Part shown: piece after piece, positions 1 through 8,782 of the stretch | How positions within the stretch are numbered: position 1 is the first letter of the stretch | Layout: each line of letters starts with the position of its first letter | NCBI GenBank assembly: GCA_943788825.1 | Contig: CALSRT010000009.1 | Coordinates: 84,678-148,677, forward strand | From: UBA4582 sp002389265 | GTDB taxonomy: Bacteria > Pseudomonadota > Gammaproteobacteria > Pseudomonadales > Azotimanducaceae | Reading direction: 5' to 3' | DNA: 64,000 nucleotides | Translations under genes and position numbers: made by a program | The notes under the pieces: model-generated | What the model was told of the DNA's origin: nothing | Seen by the model: only the letters and a program-made list of their open reading frames with translations | The model's database searches: none

Positions 1-701
1 AGTTGAATGCACAATCAGTCGACCTGACGCCAGCAATGGATGAGGCGCGACAAGCAGTCATGAAAGAGCCTGTGGTTGTGGAGTATGCCATATCCTTCTT
101 TCCGGTATTGCTGGTGGTTTTGGTGTTGCGCTCATTTCTCATCGAGCCTTTTCAAATCCCTACCGGATCCATGATCCCGACGTTGAAAGTCGGTGATTTT
201 ATCGTTGTGAATAAGTTTGCCTATGGCGTTCGGTTGCCTGTTTTTGGTACCAAGGTGTTCGCCGTTGATGAGCCGAAAAATGGCGATGTCATGGTATTTG
301 TGCCGCCTCACGAAGATGAATACTTTATTAAGCGAGTCATCGGCATCCCCGGAGATACGATTCGTTATGAAAACAAGATTCTGTCGATCAACGGAGTCGA
401 GCAGGTTCAAGAATTTATTGCCGAGATTCCACCGAATCGACCCGATCATGTGGTTTACAAGGAGACCATTGGCGGCGTAGAGCATTTTATTCATCGCAGT
501 GCGTTTCGTGGTAATGGACCCCAGGAATGGGTTGTGCCTGAGGGAATGTACTTTATGATGGGCGATAACCGAGACCGAAGCAGCGACAGCCGGTATTGGG
601 GAATGGCCTCAGAAGACCGTATAGTAGGAAAGGCGTTTGCAGTCTGGCTGCATTGGGACTCAGGGTTCCCAAGTTTTTCCCACAACGGCTGGATTGAATA
701 A
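1..701 (+). CDS. lepB: Signal peptidase I, 5' end outside the window
   Basis: Leader peptidase that cuts signal peptides from exported proteins at the periplasmic face of the inner membrane. Counting from the TTG codon at 3, the catalytic Ser is residue 56 in the QIPTGSM motif and the general-base Lys is residue 110 in YFIKRVIG. The 54-residue gap matches the Ser90/Lys145 spacing of E. coli LepB. The late conserved box GDNRDRSSDSRYWG is present. One membrane segment (about residues 28-47) precedes the Ser. Family members have another transmembrane helix further upstream, so the frame most likely enters from outside and the TTG at 3 is internal. It is followed after about 60 bases by the DUF4845 gene and then rnc-era, the usual order in Pseudomonas-like bacteria. 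Confidence 0.95.
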   Translation, partial: LNAQSVDLTPAMDEARQAVMKEPVVVEYAISFFPVLLVVLVLRSFLIEPFQIPTGSMIPTLKVGDFIVVNKFAYGVRLPVFGTKVFAVDEPKNGDVMVFVPPHEDEYFIKRVIGIPGDTIRYENKILSINGVEQVQEFIAEIPPNRPDHVVYKETIGGVEHFIHRSAFRGNGPQEWVVPEGMYFMMGDNRDRSSDSRYWGMASEDRIVGKAFAVWLHWDSGFPSFSHNGWIE

Positions 702-762
702 ATGGTACTAGAGAGTTTCTATGACATTTGAGCTTAATTTTTAAGTTGATCAAGGGTCGAAT

Positions 763-1137
763 ATGGGTTTACCACAGCATCAAAGAGGCCTGGGCGCGAT
801 TGGTTGGCTGGTTCTGGTTTTTGTATTTGGCAGTCTATTGACGCTCGGTTTGAAAGTGGTTCCCGTCTACACGGATAACGCCACTATTGAGCGCATTCTT
901 GACGGGCTGGCAGCCGAACCTGAAATGGGCAGCAAAAGCACCGGCGCAATCGATAAAATTATCAAGGCGCGATTCCATGTGAATAATATACGGGATTTCG
1001 ATTACTCGAAGAACCTTACGATCGTCAGAGATAATGACGGAGCGCGCATTATTTTAGACTACGAGGTGCGTGTGCCGCTGGTCTACAACCTTGACCTGAT
1101 CGCATCATTCAACAAAACTGTGGCGTTACAAAATTAA
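763..1137 (+). CDS. DUF4845 family membrane-anchored protein
   Basis: Small protein of 124 residues with one N-terminal transmembrane helix (about residues 12-34, GAIGWLVLVFVFGSLLTLGL), followed by a soluble, probably periplasmic, domain. The sequence and its place between lepB and rnc match the DUF4845 family, whose function is not established. The second half (DYEVRVPLVYNLDLI) carries the family's typical end. Its position suggests co-transcription with lepB and rnc. No catalytic residue can be named. Confident as a gene and family, not as a function. Confidence 0.85.
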   Translation: MGLPQHQRGLGAIGWLVLVFVFGSLLTLGLKVVPVYTDNATIERILDGLAAEPEMGSKSTGAIDKIIKARFHVNNIRDFDYSKNLTIVRDNDGARIILDYEVRVPLVYNLDLIASFNKTVALQN

Positions 1138-1163
1138 CGCTCGACTTATCTCTCAGGGTTTTC

Positions 1164-1868
1164 GTGGCAGCTAACAGTAAACTGGAACATCGTCTAGGCT
1201 ACGTATTTACGGACCCTGATCTGCTTGCGCGGGCACTGACTCATCGCAGTCATCAGGACCTGAACTACGAACGGCTGGAATTTCTGGGTGACTCAATTCT
1301 TAGCTTCGCGATCGCTGAATATCTTTATCATCGATTTCCCGAAGCTCGCGAGGGGCAGTTGAGCCGATTGCGGGCAAGAATTGTCAGGCGCGAAACGCTC
1401 GCTGAAGTGGCCAGAGAATTCGGGTTAGGTGATTTTCTGATTATGGGTAGTGGCGAGCTCAAGAGCGGTGGCTTTGAACGGTCCTCTATACTGTCTGATG
1501 TTCTTGAAGCCATCATCGGTGGCATCTACCTGGAGGCAGGTGTTGCAACGGTTGTAGAGCGGATTAACAGTTGGTTCGGTCCGCGGCTGGAGGCGCTGAG
1601 TTTGGTCAGGTCACAAAAAGACCCTAAGTCACTGCTGCAGGAATATCTGCAATCGAAGAAATCCGGTTTGCCAGAATACAGTATCACGAGTATTGAAGGT
1701 AAATCCCACGATCAGGTATTCACCGTGGAGTGCAGTGTGTCGCTACTGGCGCAGCCACTTGTGGGCGTTGCAGCGAATCGGCGAGATGCCGAACAGATGG
1801 CCGCGCGGCAAGCTCTTGCTGGGCTGGGCGTGAATTTTGAGTTTGAACAGGCTTTAACCAATGAGTGA
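1164..1868 (+). CDS. rnc: Ribonuclease III
   Basis: Double-strand-specific endoribonuclease that processes rRNA precursors and structured mRNAs. The family signature ERLEFLGDS lies at residues 36-44. Metal ligands E39, D43, D112 and E115 match E41, D45, D114 and E117 of the E. coli enzyme. A C-terminal double-stranded-RNA-binding domain follows (about residues 155-225). The 234-residue length is normal. The start is a GTG, chosen because the protein begins like other RNase III proteins and no suitable ATG lies nearby. The last codons overlap the start of era by 8 bases, pointing to translational coupling, as in many gammaproteobacteria. Confidence 0.97.
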   Translation: MAANSKLEHRLGYVFTDPDLLARALTHRSHQDLNYERLEFLGDSILSFAIAEYLYHRFPEAREGQLSRLRARIVRRETLAEVAREFGLGDFLIMGSGELKSGGFERSSILSDVLEAIIGGIYLEAGVATVVERINSWFGPRLEALSLVRSQKDPKSLLQEYLQSKKSGLPEYSITSIEGKSHDQVFTVECSVSLLAQPLVGVAANRRDAEQMAARQALAGLGVNFEFEQALTNE

Positions 1869-2778
1869 ATCCGTGACTGAAACCCATCCCGTCAAGCGCT
1901 GTGGCTATGTTGCTATTGTGGGTCGTCCCAATGTCGGCAAATCAACCCTGCTGAACTATATTCTTGGGCAGAAGTTGAGTATCACTTCGCGCAAACCCCA
2001 AACGACCCAGCATACCCTGCTGGGAATTAAGTCTGTGGCCGCCACCCAGACCATCTATGTGGATACCCCGGGGATTCATGGCGATGCCAAGAAAGCCATT
2101 AACCGACACATGAATCGTAATGCCAAGGATGCCTTGCGAGACGTGGATGTGGTTGTCTTTGTGACGGATAGAACTGAATGGCAAAGTGATGATGAAATCA
2201 CCGCCCTTGCGGTGATGCACAGCAAAGCGCCAGTGATCATTGTCATCAACAAGATCGACCTGTTGAAAGATAAAAGCGTGTTGCTGCCCCAGCTGGCGAT
2301 GCTGCAAGAACGCATGCCAAATGCTGAAATAGTGCCCTTGTCCGCGATGCACGGTGATAACCTGGAAAAGCTGGAGTCTATGATCAATATGAAGCTACCA
2401 GCGGGACCCTTTATGTTCCCTGATGACCAGATCACGAATCGGAGTGAGCGATTTCTGGTGGCGGAAATCGTGCGAGAGAAGATCGTTCGCCAGCTTGGCG
2501 AAGAGATTCCTTATGCCGCGACAATTCAGATCGAGAGATTCGCAACAGAAGGCAAAATTCTCCACATCGACGCCTTGATACTGGTGGAACGTGACGGTCA
2601 AAAGGCGATCATTATCGGTAAGAGTGGTGCTCGGCTAAAGCGGATCGGTACAGAAGCTCGGTTAGACATTGAGGGTTTACTCGAGCAGAAGGTGATGCTT
2701 AAACTCTGGGTGAAGGTCAAGTCTGGCTGGTCTGATGACGAGCGCGCGCTGAAAAGCCTCGGCTATGATGATGTCTGA
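1861..2778 (+). CDS. era: GTPase Era
   Basis: Ras-like GTPase that binds the 3' end of 16S rRNA and helps 30S subunit maturation. The G1 motif GRPNVGKS is at residues 21-28, G3 DTPG at 68-71 and G4 NKID at 130-133. The C-terminal part holds the KH RNA-binding domain, with the family's GKSGARLKRIG stretch near residues 253-263. At 305 residues it is the usual size. It overlaps rnc upstream and recO downstream, forming the classical rnc-era-recO operon. Confidence 0.97.
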   Translation: MSESVTETHPVKRCGYVAIVGRPNVGKSTLLNYILGQKLSITSRKPQTTQHTLLGIKSVAATQTIYVDTPGIHGDAKKAINRHMNRNAKDALRDVDVVVFVTDRTEWQSDDEITALAVMHSKAPVIIVINKIDLLKDKSVLLPQLAMLQERMPNAEIVPLSAMHGDNLEKLESMINMKLPAGPFMFPDDQITNRSERFLVAEIVREKIVRQLGEEIPYAATIQIERFATEGKILHIDALILVERDGQKAIIIGKSGARLKRIGTEARLDIEGLLEQKVMLKLWVKVKSGWSDDERALKSLGYDDV

Positions 2779-3575
2779 TGTACTTTCTCCGGCCTATGTT
2801 TTGCACAGCCGAAAGTACCAAGACTCAAGCTTGATTGTTGAATTGCTCACCCGCGATGAAGGTCGTATCAGCGCGGTTGTGCGTGGCGCCAAGAATAAAC
2901 GCGGCCGTCAAGCCGGGGTCTGGCAGCCATTTATGCCTCTGCTCGTTTCGTCTTTTGGGCGGGGTGAGTTACGGACTGTGAAGCATGCCGAGTTTTTGCA
3001 AACTGCGTTTCATCTCACGGGTGACAATCTCTTGCTAGGTCTGTATGTGAATGAGCTTCTGGTTCGGGTGCTTGGTAAATTTGAGGCGGTGCCTGAGGTG
3101 TTTGGCGAATACCAGACACTGCTCAATGAACTCGCCACAATCGACGGGGGTACCAGGCGAGTTGGCAAACAGCGCCTCTACTGTGGCCGAGCGTGGGCCT
3201 CGATATCGTAATCAGGGTGCCCTGCGGGCCTTCGAGCTGCAATTGCTGGCCGAGTTAGGTTACGGTATCAGTTTTACCGCGGAGGCCGGTGGCGGCGCTG
3301 CGGTCGTCTCAGGGCAACGCTATCGATTCGTTGCCGAAGAAGGCTTTTATCCGCTGGGGCCGGGCAATGATTCCGCTGATACAGGGTATCCGGGCGAGCA
3401 TCTGCTGGCTATCGAGGCACGACAGTTTGATTCCGACGCTGTCGATCATTCTGCCAAATACATCATTCGGCTGGCATTTGCCGGTTTGCTTGGCGGCAAG
3501 CCACTCAAGTCCCGAGAGCTATTCAAACCGATCGCCTACGGCCTCGAACGTACCGTTGCTGAGGACAAGATATGA
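2771..3575 (+). CDS. recO: DNA repair protein RecO, interrupted by a +1 frameshift
   Basis: RecO loads RecA on SSB-coated DNA in the RecFOR pathway. The N-terminal OB-fold half (YVLHSRKYQDSSLIVELLTR onward) is read in one frame to about position 3150. The C-terminal half (GALRAFELQLLAELGYG and the zinc-site region) continues in the +1 frame to a stop at 3573-3575. The switch lies at a run of five G at 3146-3150; reading four G joins the halves as ATIDG-VPGELANS. Corrected length is about 267 residues, near or slightly above family size. ATG codons at 2765, 2768 and 2771 are possible starts, all overlapping the end of era. The stop overlaps the acpS start as ATGA. A sequencing error is likelier than a true pseudogene because both halves are well conserved. 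pdxJ, often found between recO and acpS, is absent. Confidence 0.85.
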
Positions 3576-3955
3576 TCCTTGGTATCGGTACAGATCTGGT
3601 GCAGATCGATCGAGTTGCGACTGCGCTGGCGCGATGGGGCGAAAAATTCGCCAGCAAAATTCTTGCTGAATCTGAGTTGGCACAGTTTCGACTTAACCCT
3701 AGTGCTGCCTTTTTAGCCAAGCGCTTTGCCGCTAAAGAAGCCGTTGCCAAGGCCTTGGGCACTGGCATGCGGCTTGGTGTTAATTTTCCGCAGATTGCGG
3801 TTGTCGGTAAGCCTGGCTATCGACCGGAGATCTGTATGACAGGTGCTGCTGCCGAGCGCGCGAGGTCAATGGGGGTTAAGGTCTCGCACTTGTCGATTAG
3901 CGATGAGCAGGAGTATGCGCTGGCGTTTGTTGTGCTGGAAGGTGCTGGAAGGTGA
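3572..3955 (+). CDS. acpS: Holo-[acyl-carrier-protein] synthase
   Basis: Transfers 4'-phosphopantetheine from CoA to the acyl carrier protein, activating it for fatty-acid synthesis. The GIGTDLVQIDR motif at the N terminus carries the magnesium ligand D8. The second motif FLAKRFAAKEAVAKALGTG carries E56. The 127-residue length is typical. The ATG overlaps the recO stop (ATGA), so the two are translationally coupled. The last codons contain a 10-base tandem duplication that adds residues GAGR or similar at the C terminus, away from the active site. Confidence 0.95.
   Translation: MILGIGTDLVQIDRVATALARWGEKFASKILAESELAQFRLNPSAAFLAKRFAAKEAVAKALGTGMRLGVNFPQIAVVGKPGYRPEICMTGAAAERARSMGVKVSHLSISDEQEYALAFVVLEGAGR
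3932..3951 (+). repeat. 10-bp tandem duplication at the 3' end of acpS
   Basis: The unit GTGCTGGAAG is present twice in direct contact and is followed by GTGA, which contains the acpS stop codon. It changes the last residues of AcpS and resembles duplications seen across the stop codons of pyrH and the oxidoreductase gene at 44613. Confidence 0.85.
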
Positions 3956-4018
3956 TGCCAGAAGAGTCGACGTGACCCCAATAGGGATCAACGCTGATGG
4001 TGTAATCGTCGGGATGAT

Positions 4019-6286
4019 CTAAGTGTTTCCAGGCAATTGTCGCAGGTTCGTGCGCGGTATTTCCAGCAACGGATTCGGAGTTTCGCGATACCACTGTTCG
4101 AGCGCGTCGAGTTCCTGCTGGGCCTGGTGAAGAGCGATGGGAAGGTCTTTCGCTGCGTCTGCTTTGATCAAGGTTTCTAACCGATCAATCGTCGATTGAA
4201 CTCTGGGAATGCCGCAAAACTGACATGCACCATTGAGTCGATGGACCACTTCGCGCATTAAGCCAATGTTGTTGTCGGTGATTCCTTGCTTCAATTTAGC
4301 GCGATCTTGTGGCAGTGATTGCATGAATAAATCAAGCATTTCGAGAGCCAGATCAGGCTGTTGATTTGCGATCCTAAATGCTAGCTCTCGGTCGAATATG
4401 GGTATTGCCTGAAATGCTTCGCCGGGTGCTAAGTCAGAGCCAAATTCACCGCTAATCCAGGTTGTTAGATTTTGGTTTAAATAGTCTATCGTTAAGGGTT
4501 TTATTAAAATTTCGTTGGCACCCGCTGCGATTGTGGCAGCTCGCTCCGAGTTAAGTAAATGGGCGGTTAAAGCGATGATTGGTAGCTTTAGACCATAAGT
4601 GGTTCTGAGTTCTTGGATTGCTTCCAAACCATTCATGTGTGGCATATGAATATCCATGAAAATCAGGTCGACAGTTTGGCTTATGACGCAGCTAATCGCC
4701 TGCTCTCCGTCGCTAGCTGCCAATACGTTATAGCCTGACTGACGCAACAGTGTGGCTAAAAATTGCCTGGCCAGGAGATCGTCGTCGACAACCAAAATGT
4801 TAAGTTGCTGCGCGGCGGCCAATGAATATTTGTTGGTCAGCAGCCTGATAAGCTCCGATTGGCGTAGAGGTTGGGGCATAACCAGCCAGTCTGAGCGGCT
4901 CAAGGTGCGAGTATTATTGAGTAAAAGCACGTCTGTGTTAGTTGCCAGAGATGCTGTGATCGACAGGATTTCCGCATGCTCGTCGTGCCCGATAAAGCAG
5001 AGGTCTGCGGCGGACCCAGGTTCGAGGATCTCGATGCCAAGCTGTTCCAGGCGATGACTTAAGCCGTATGCCTGCCTGGGATTGCGGCCGTGGACCGTTG
5101 CGGTCAAACCAGCAGGTGCTAAGCGTATCGTTGTTGACGTGCAGTTTACCGGTATGTACAAGCCATTTCCCTTGATTTCGCCCTTAATACTATCCACCAA
5201 TTGGGAGAGTCGTGCCGTTGGCTCAGAGATTGTTTGCCTCACGGCGGAGTCCAGAGAAAGTCGAAGGCACTGGTGCTGATTGTCGAGTTGGTCGAGTTGA
5301 TTGTCGAATTGATTGTCTGCCATGCGGCTAATGTGAAGTAAAAAAGTGGTTAATGACTGAGGCGGCGCTGCTGTTAAGCAGGCCAGTAGATAATTAAAGA
5401 TTATCGACTTTAGGGCGAGTTCGTTGCCTATCAGGTCATGCTGGCACAGCCTGTCGTAAATGGGGAGTAGCTCACATCCGTAGCGGGTCAGTAAGGGTTG
5501 GAGTAACGCGATGACATCATCAATAGCGTCTCTGAGGCTGAACTCAGCCTCGCTGTTGGGCTCTTTACCCGTAAAGCCAGGGGTCATTCGAGTCGTTATT
5601 TCAGCCTGGTAAAATAGTAATTGCGTGGCGCTCGAGTGTATTTGTTTCTTCAATGTCGCGTTGGGGCTAGTGCCACCAAGGAGATTCGTAAAGCCCGTGA
5701 TGGATTGCAGGCTATTGTTGATCAGGTATGACAGTTGCAGCTGCTCTTCACGGTCCGATTTTTGGTCGTTGGTGAGCCGAATATTTTGCTTCTCAACCAG
5801 ATCGAGTGCCTGCTCAATGCGAGTTAATTTTCGTTGCAAAGCGAATCGGCGTTTATCCTCTGAGCGCTGTAATTGTCGAGTAGCCTGCTTCGCGGCGACG
5901 ATGGTGGCAGCTTGTTGGATTGTGAGAAATGTCTTAAGCCTCGTCGGTAAGGCGGTTAGTGACTGCGAATTTTCCAAGCGGTCCAAACTGATTACGCTTT
6001 GATGGGAAGTCGAAGCAGTGACGGAGCTCGGTTTACCATTCGTAGTGATCACGGCGCTGATGCTACTTAATGGTTGTAGAAAATGGGTCACCAAGTGCTG
6101 GTAGATTAGTTTGCTAATCATGCTAAGTATGACGGCAAATATGGTGATGCCGGGCCAGGCTAACGCTGGCAGGCTTGTGCTGAAATAGCCGAATAGGGCG
6201 ATTAAGCCGCAGAATACCAGCACTGGTAGCGTAGCAATCAGGGCGAGAGTAGTTCGATAATCATCATGCCACGGTCTGAACATCAT
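4019..6286 (-). CDS. GacS/BarA-locus phosphorelay protein with degenerate kinase core, intact REC and HPt domains
   Basis: This 755-residue protein lies where gacS/barA is found beside cysM-rlmD-relA. Two hydrophobic helices (about residues 13-35 and 43-63) are separated by only a few residues, so the periplasmic sensor loop of GacS/BarA is missing. The dimerisation segment still ends in SITGFTNLL (residues 195-203), but the phospho-accepting His is replaced by Tyr187 and the following ELRTP pattern is gone. GNELALKSIIFN (287-298) matches the start of the N box, but the Asn that binds magnesium-ATP is absent, and no G1, F or G2 box is seen. A receiver-like stretch without an acidic pocket lies near 395-485. 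A complete receiver follows (DD at 501-502, phospho-Asp 545 in FMDIHMP, Lys 596), then an HPt domain with His682 in VHRLNGAC. Inference: it relays phosphate but cannot autophosphorylate on the usual His. Confidence 0.8.
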   Translation of the reverse strand: MMFRPWHDDYRTTLALIATLPVLVFCGLIALFGYFSTSLPALAWPGITIFAVILSMISKLIYQHLVTHFLQPLSSISAVITTNGKPSSVTASTSHQSVISLDRLENSQSLTALPTRLKTFLTIQQAATIVAAKQATRQLQRSEDKRRFALQRKLTRIEQALDLVEKQNIRLTNDQKSDREEQLQLSYLINNSLQSITGFTNLLGGTSPNATLKKQIHSSATQLLFYQAEITTRMTPGFTGKEPNSEAEFSLRDAIDDVIALLQPLLTRYGCELLPIYDRLCQHDLIGNELALKSIIFNYLLACLTAAPPQSLTTFLLHISRMADNQFDNQLDQLDNQHQCLRLSLDSAVRQTISEPTARLSQLVDSIKGEIKGNGLYIPVNCTSTTIRLAPAGLTATVHGRNPRQAYGLSHRLEQLGIEILEPGSAADLCFIGHDEHAEILSITASLATNTDVLLLNNTRTLSRSDWLVMPQPLRQSELIRLLTNKYSLAAAQQLNILVVDDDLLARQFLATLLRQSGYNVLAASDGEQAISCVISQTVDLIFMDIHMPHMNGLEAIQELRTTYGLKLPIIALTAHLLNSERAATIAAGANEILIKPLTIDYLNQNLTTWISGEFGSDLAPGEAFQAIPIFDRELAFRIANQQPDLALEMLDLFMQSLPQDRAKLKQGITDNNIGLMREVVHRLNGACQFCGIPRVQSTIDRLETLIKADAAKDLPIALHQAQQELDALEQWYRETPNPLLEIPRTNLRQLPGNT

Positions 6287-6338
6287 GTTTCACCACGATA
6301 TTTGTGTTTATGACCCAAACGCATTTCGATAGATTAAG

Positions 6339-6351
6339 CAGATATTATCTG
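6339..6351. promoter_or_regulatory. 13-bp perfect palindrome between divergent genes
   Basis: CAGATA-T-TATCTG is a perfect inverted repeat in the 125-base space between the divergently transcribed GacS-like gene and cysM. It could be an operator for either gene. No regulator can be named, and a palindrome of this size can occur by chance in AT-rich DNA. Confidence 0.3.
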
Positions 6352-6411
6352 AATGTGGCATATTCTCCTATGATTACCCCCTTAAATTGCCTGAGCTAAG
6401 TTGCCACTAAT

Positions 6412-7311
6412 ATGTCAAAAAAAACTTATCCAACGATAGAATCCTGTATCGGCGAGACGCCACTCGTGCGCCTGCAGCGCCTGCCGGGTCATACCAGCAA
6501 TACTGTGCTGGTTAAGCTCGAGGGGAATAACCCTGCAGGTTCGGTTAAAGATCGGCCGGCGATGAGTATGATTCGCGGCGCTGAGGCGCGGGGGGAAATC
6601 AAGCCTGGTGATACTTTGATTGAGGCTACGAGCGGCAATACGGGTATCGCGCTCGCCATGGCAGCGGCAATCAGGGGCTACCGGATGGTGCTGATTATGC
6701 CAGCCCATATGAGCGCAGAACGTAAGGCAGCGATGTCAGCCTATGGTGCTGAGTTGATTCTTGTATCTCAGGAGGCGGGGATGGAGGGTGCGCGTGACCT
6801 GGCTGAAAAAATGCAGCGGGAGGGTCAGGGTTTTGTGCTCGATCAATTTTCAAATCCCGATAACCCCTTAGCGCACTACCAAAGCACAGGTCCTGAAATA
6901 TATCGCCAAACCGATGGTGAAATCACCCATTTCGTGAGTTCGATGGGAACAACTGGTACAATCATGGGCGTCTCCAGATACTTCCGTGAAGTCCTTCCCA
7001 GGGTGCAGATTGTCGGTTTGCAACCGGTGGAAGGGGCCTCGATACCCGGTATTCGGCGTTGGCCTCAAGCCTATATGCCCAAGGTCTTCAATACCGATCT
7101 GGTGGATCGGGTGATTAATATGAATCAAGATCTAGCAGAGAAAACGATGCGCGATCTAGCTACCAAGGAAGGCATTTTTGCCGGTGTTTCTTCAGGCGGA
7201 TCAGTTGCAGCTGCACTGCAGATCAGTCGTGAAACAGAGAATGCGGTTATCGTTGCGATCGTTTGTGACAGAGGTGATCGATACTTGTCCACCGGTATCT
7301 ACTCGACTTGA
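6412..7311 (+). CDS. cysM: Cysteine synthase B (O-acetylserine sulfhydrylase)
   Basis: PLP enzyme that makes cysteine from O-acetylserine and sulfide or thiosulfate. The PLP lysine is K46 in NNPAGSVKDRPA. The phosphate-binding and substrate loop TSGNTG is at residues 73-78, and the GVSSGGS cofactor-phosphate loop is near residue 262. The 299-residue length and the IPGIRRWPQAYMP segment point to the CysM type rather than CysK. The neighbours (GacS-like gene, rlmD, relA) reproduce the Pseudomonas gacS-cysM-rlmD-relA arrangement. Confidence 0.95.
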   Translation: MSKKTYPTIESCIGETPLVRLQRLPGHTSNTVLVKLEGNNPAGSVKDRPAMSMIRGAEARGEIKPGDTLIEATSGNTGIALAMAAAIRGYRMVLIMPAHMSAERKAAMSAYGAELILVSQEAGMEGARDLAEKMQREGQGFVLDQFSNPDNPLAHYQSTGPEIYRQTDGEITHFVSSMGTTGTIMGVSRYFREVLPRVQIVGLQPVEGASIPGIRRWPQAYMPKVFNTDLVDRVINMNQDLAEKTMRDLATKEGIFAGVSSGGSVAAALQISRETENAVIVAIVCDRGDRYLSTGIYST

Positions 7312-7388
7312 GAGCCCGTAGACCTAAAAGACGATAGACCCGGCGGCCTGCGAGATACTGACCTAAAAATATGAGTTATTTGTGAGCG

Positions 7389-8741
7389 GTGGTCGTGACG
7401 TCGTCTTGCGATCACTTGATTCCCGTCAACTTATATAGCGAACATGAGACTTTGAAAAACTACGATCCAGTGACTATTGCAGTGACTAAGCTACATCCAG
7501 ACGGTTATGGGCTCAGTGAAGATGGTCGTCAGGCAGTGATTGGCGCATTAGCTGGCGAGGTTCTTGAGGCCGTGCCTTGGGCGCGAAAGCAGAAAAAGCA
7601 TTACTTCAAGATTCAAACGGTTCATACCGCAGCGCCATCGAGAGTTGAGCCAGCGTGCGCGGCGGCCAATCATTGTGGCGGTTGTAGTTTTCAGCACCTG
7701 GAACCACATGCCCAGATTCTGTTCAAGCAACAACAACTCATTGACGCCCTCAGTGACACACAGCCATCGACGTTGTTAGAACCCATGATGGGCCCTCTGC
7801 TCGATTATCGTAGCAAAGCCCGCCTGGGGGTGAAGTTTGTAGAGAAAAAGGGCCGGGTTCTCGTCGGCTTTCGCGAGAAAATGAAGCCCTACGTTGCTGA
7901 AATTGATAGCTGTAAGGTGCTGAAAAAGGCAGTGGGTGAGAATTTAGCCGCGTTAGCTGCAGCGATCAGTGATCTCTCTGACCCACGCTCAGTCCCTCAG
8001 ATCGAAGTGGCTGCAGGAGACACGGAAACTGCCTTAGTGATTCGGCATCTTGAAGACCTGACCGACGACGATTTACTCAGGTTAAAGCAACTGGGTGAGG
8101 AGTTTACGTTCTCGATTTACCTGCAGCCAGGTAATGAGTCTACAGTCCACAAGCTTTATCCTGCTGATGGTTATGAGCGTCTGATTTACACGTTGCCAGA
8201 GTATGACCTCAGTTACGCCTTTCACCCACTGGACTTCACTCAGGTCAATCAATTCATTAATCAAAAAATGATTCGCCAGGCGCTGCAGTTACTTGATCTG
8301 CAACCGACAGATCATGTTCTGGACAGCTTTTGTGGTATTGGTAATTTCAGCTTGCCACTGGCACGCGTCGCGGCGCATGTGACGGGCATAGAATTGTCTC
8401 AGACCAGTGTGCTGCGTGGCGCAGAAAATGCGCAGCGCAACGGCCTGAGCAATGTTAGTTTTGTAGCGAGTGACTTGTTTGCTGAAGATTATGCAATACC
8501 TGAGTTCCAGAGTTTTAATAAGATTCTGCTAGACCCGCCTAGAAGTGGGGCTTTAGAGGTTTGTAAAAAACTTGCAACCCATAAGGCCGAGAGAGTAGTG
8601 TACGTGTCTTGTAACCCGATAACCTTAGGTCGGGATGCGGCGATTCTTGTTGCTGGAGGGTATCGATTTGAATCGGCAGGTGTTATCGATATGTTCCCCC
8701 ATACAACGCATGTTGAATCCATTGCCTGTTTTACGCGTTAG
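7389..8741 (+). CDS. rlmD: 23S rRNA (uracil-1939-C5) methyltransferase
   Basis: Iron-sulfur SAM-dependent enzyme that methylates U1939 of 23S rRNA. A TRAM RNA-binding domain (about residues 25-75) precedes the [4Fe-4S] ligands C90, C96, C99 and C175. The methyltransferase core shows SFCGIGNFSLPLA for SAM, LDPPRSGA, and the catalytic C408 in VSCNPITLGRD. The indicated start is a GTG without a strong ribosome-binding site, so the true start may lie a few codons further in; the TRAM domain is kept either way. It sits directly before relA, as in E. coli and Pseudomonas. Confidence 0.95.
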   Translation: MVVTSSCDHLIPVNLYSEHETLKNYDPVTIAVTKLHPDGYGLSEDGRQAVIGALAGEVLEAVPWARKQKKHYFKIQTVHTAAPSRVEPACAAANHCGGCSFQHLEPHAQILFKQQQLIDALSDTQPSTLLEPMMGPLLDYRSKARLGVKFVEKKGRVLVGFREKMKPYVAEIDSCKVLKKAVGENLAALAAAISDLSDPRSVPQIEVAAGDTETALVIRHLEDLTDDDLLRLKQLGEEFTFSIYLQPGNESTVHKLYPADGYERLIYTLPEYDLSYAFHPLDFTQVNQFINQKMIRQALQLLDLQPTDHVLDSFCGIGNFSLPLARVAAHVTGIELSQTSVLRGAENAQRNGLSNVSFVASDLFAEDYAIPEFQSFNKILLDPPRSGALEVCKKLATHKAERVVYVSCNPITLGRDAAILVAGGYRFESAGVIDMFPHTTHVESIACFTR

Positions 8742-8782
8742 TACTCAACGCCCCCTCTCATTCATTCCAAGCAATCTATCAA

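Noticed and set aside
3897..4094. 65-codon minus-strand frame between acpS and the GacS-like gene
   Set aside because: Overlaps both genes and shows no recognised similarity.
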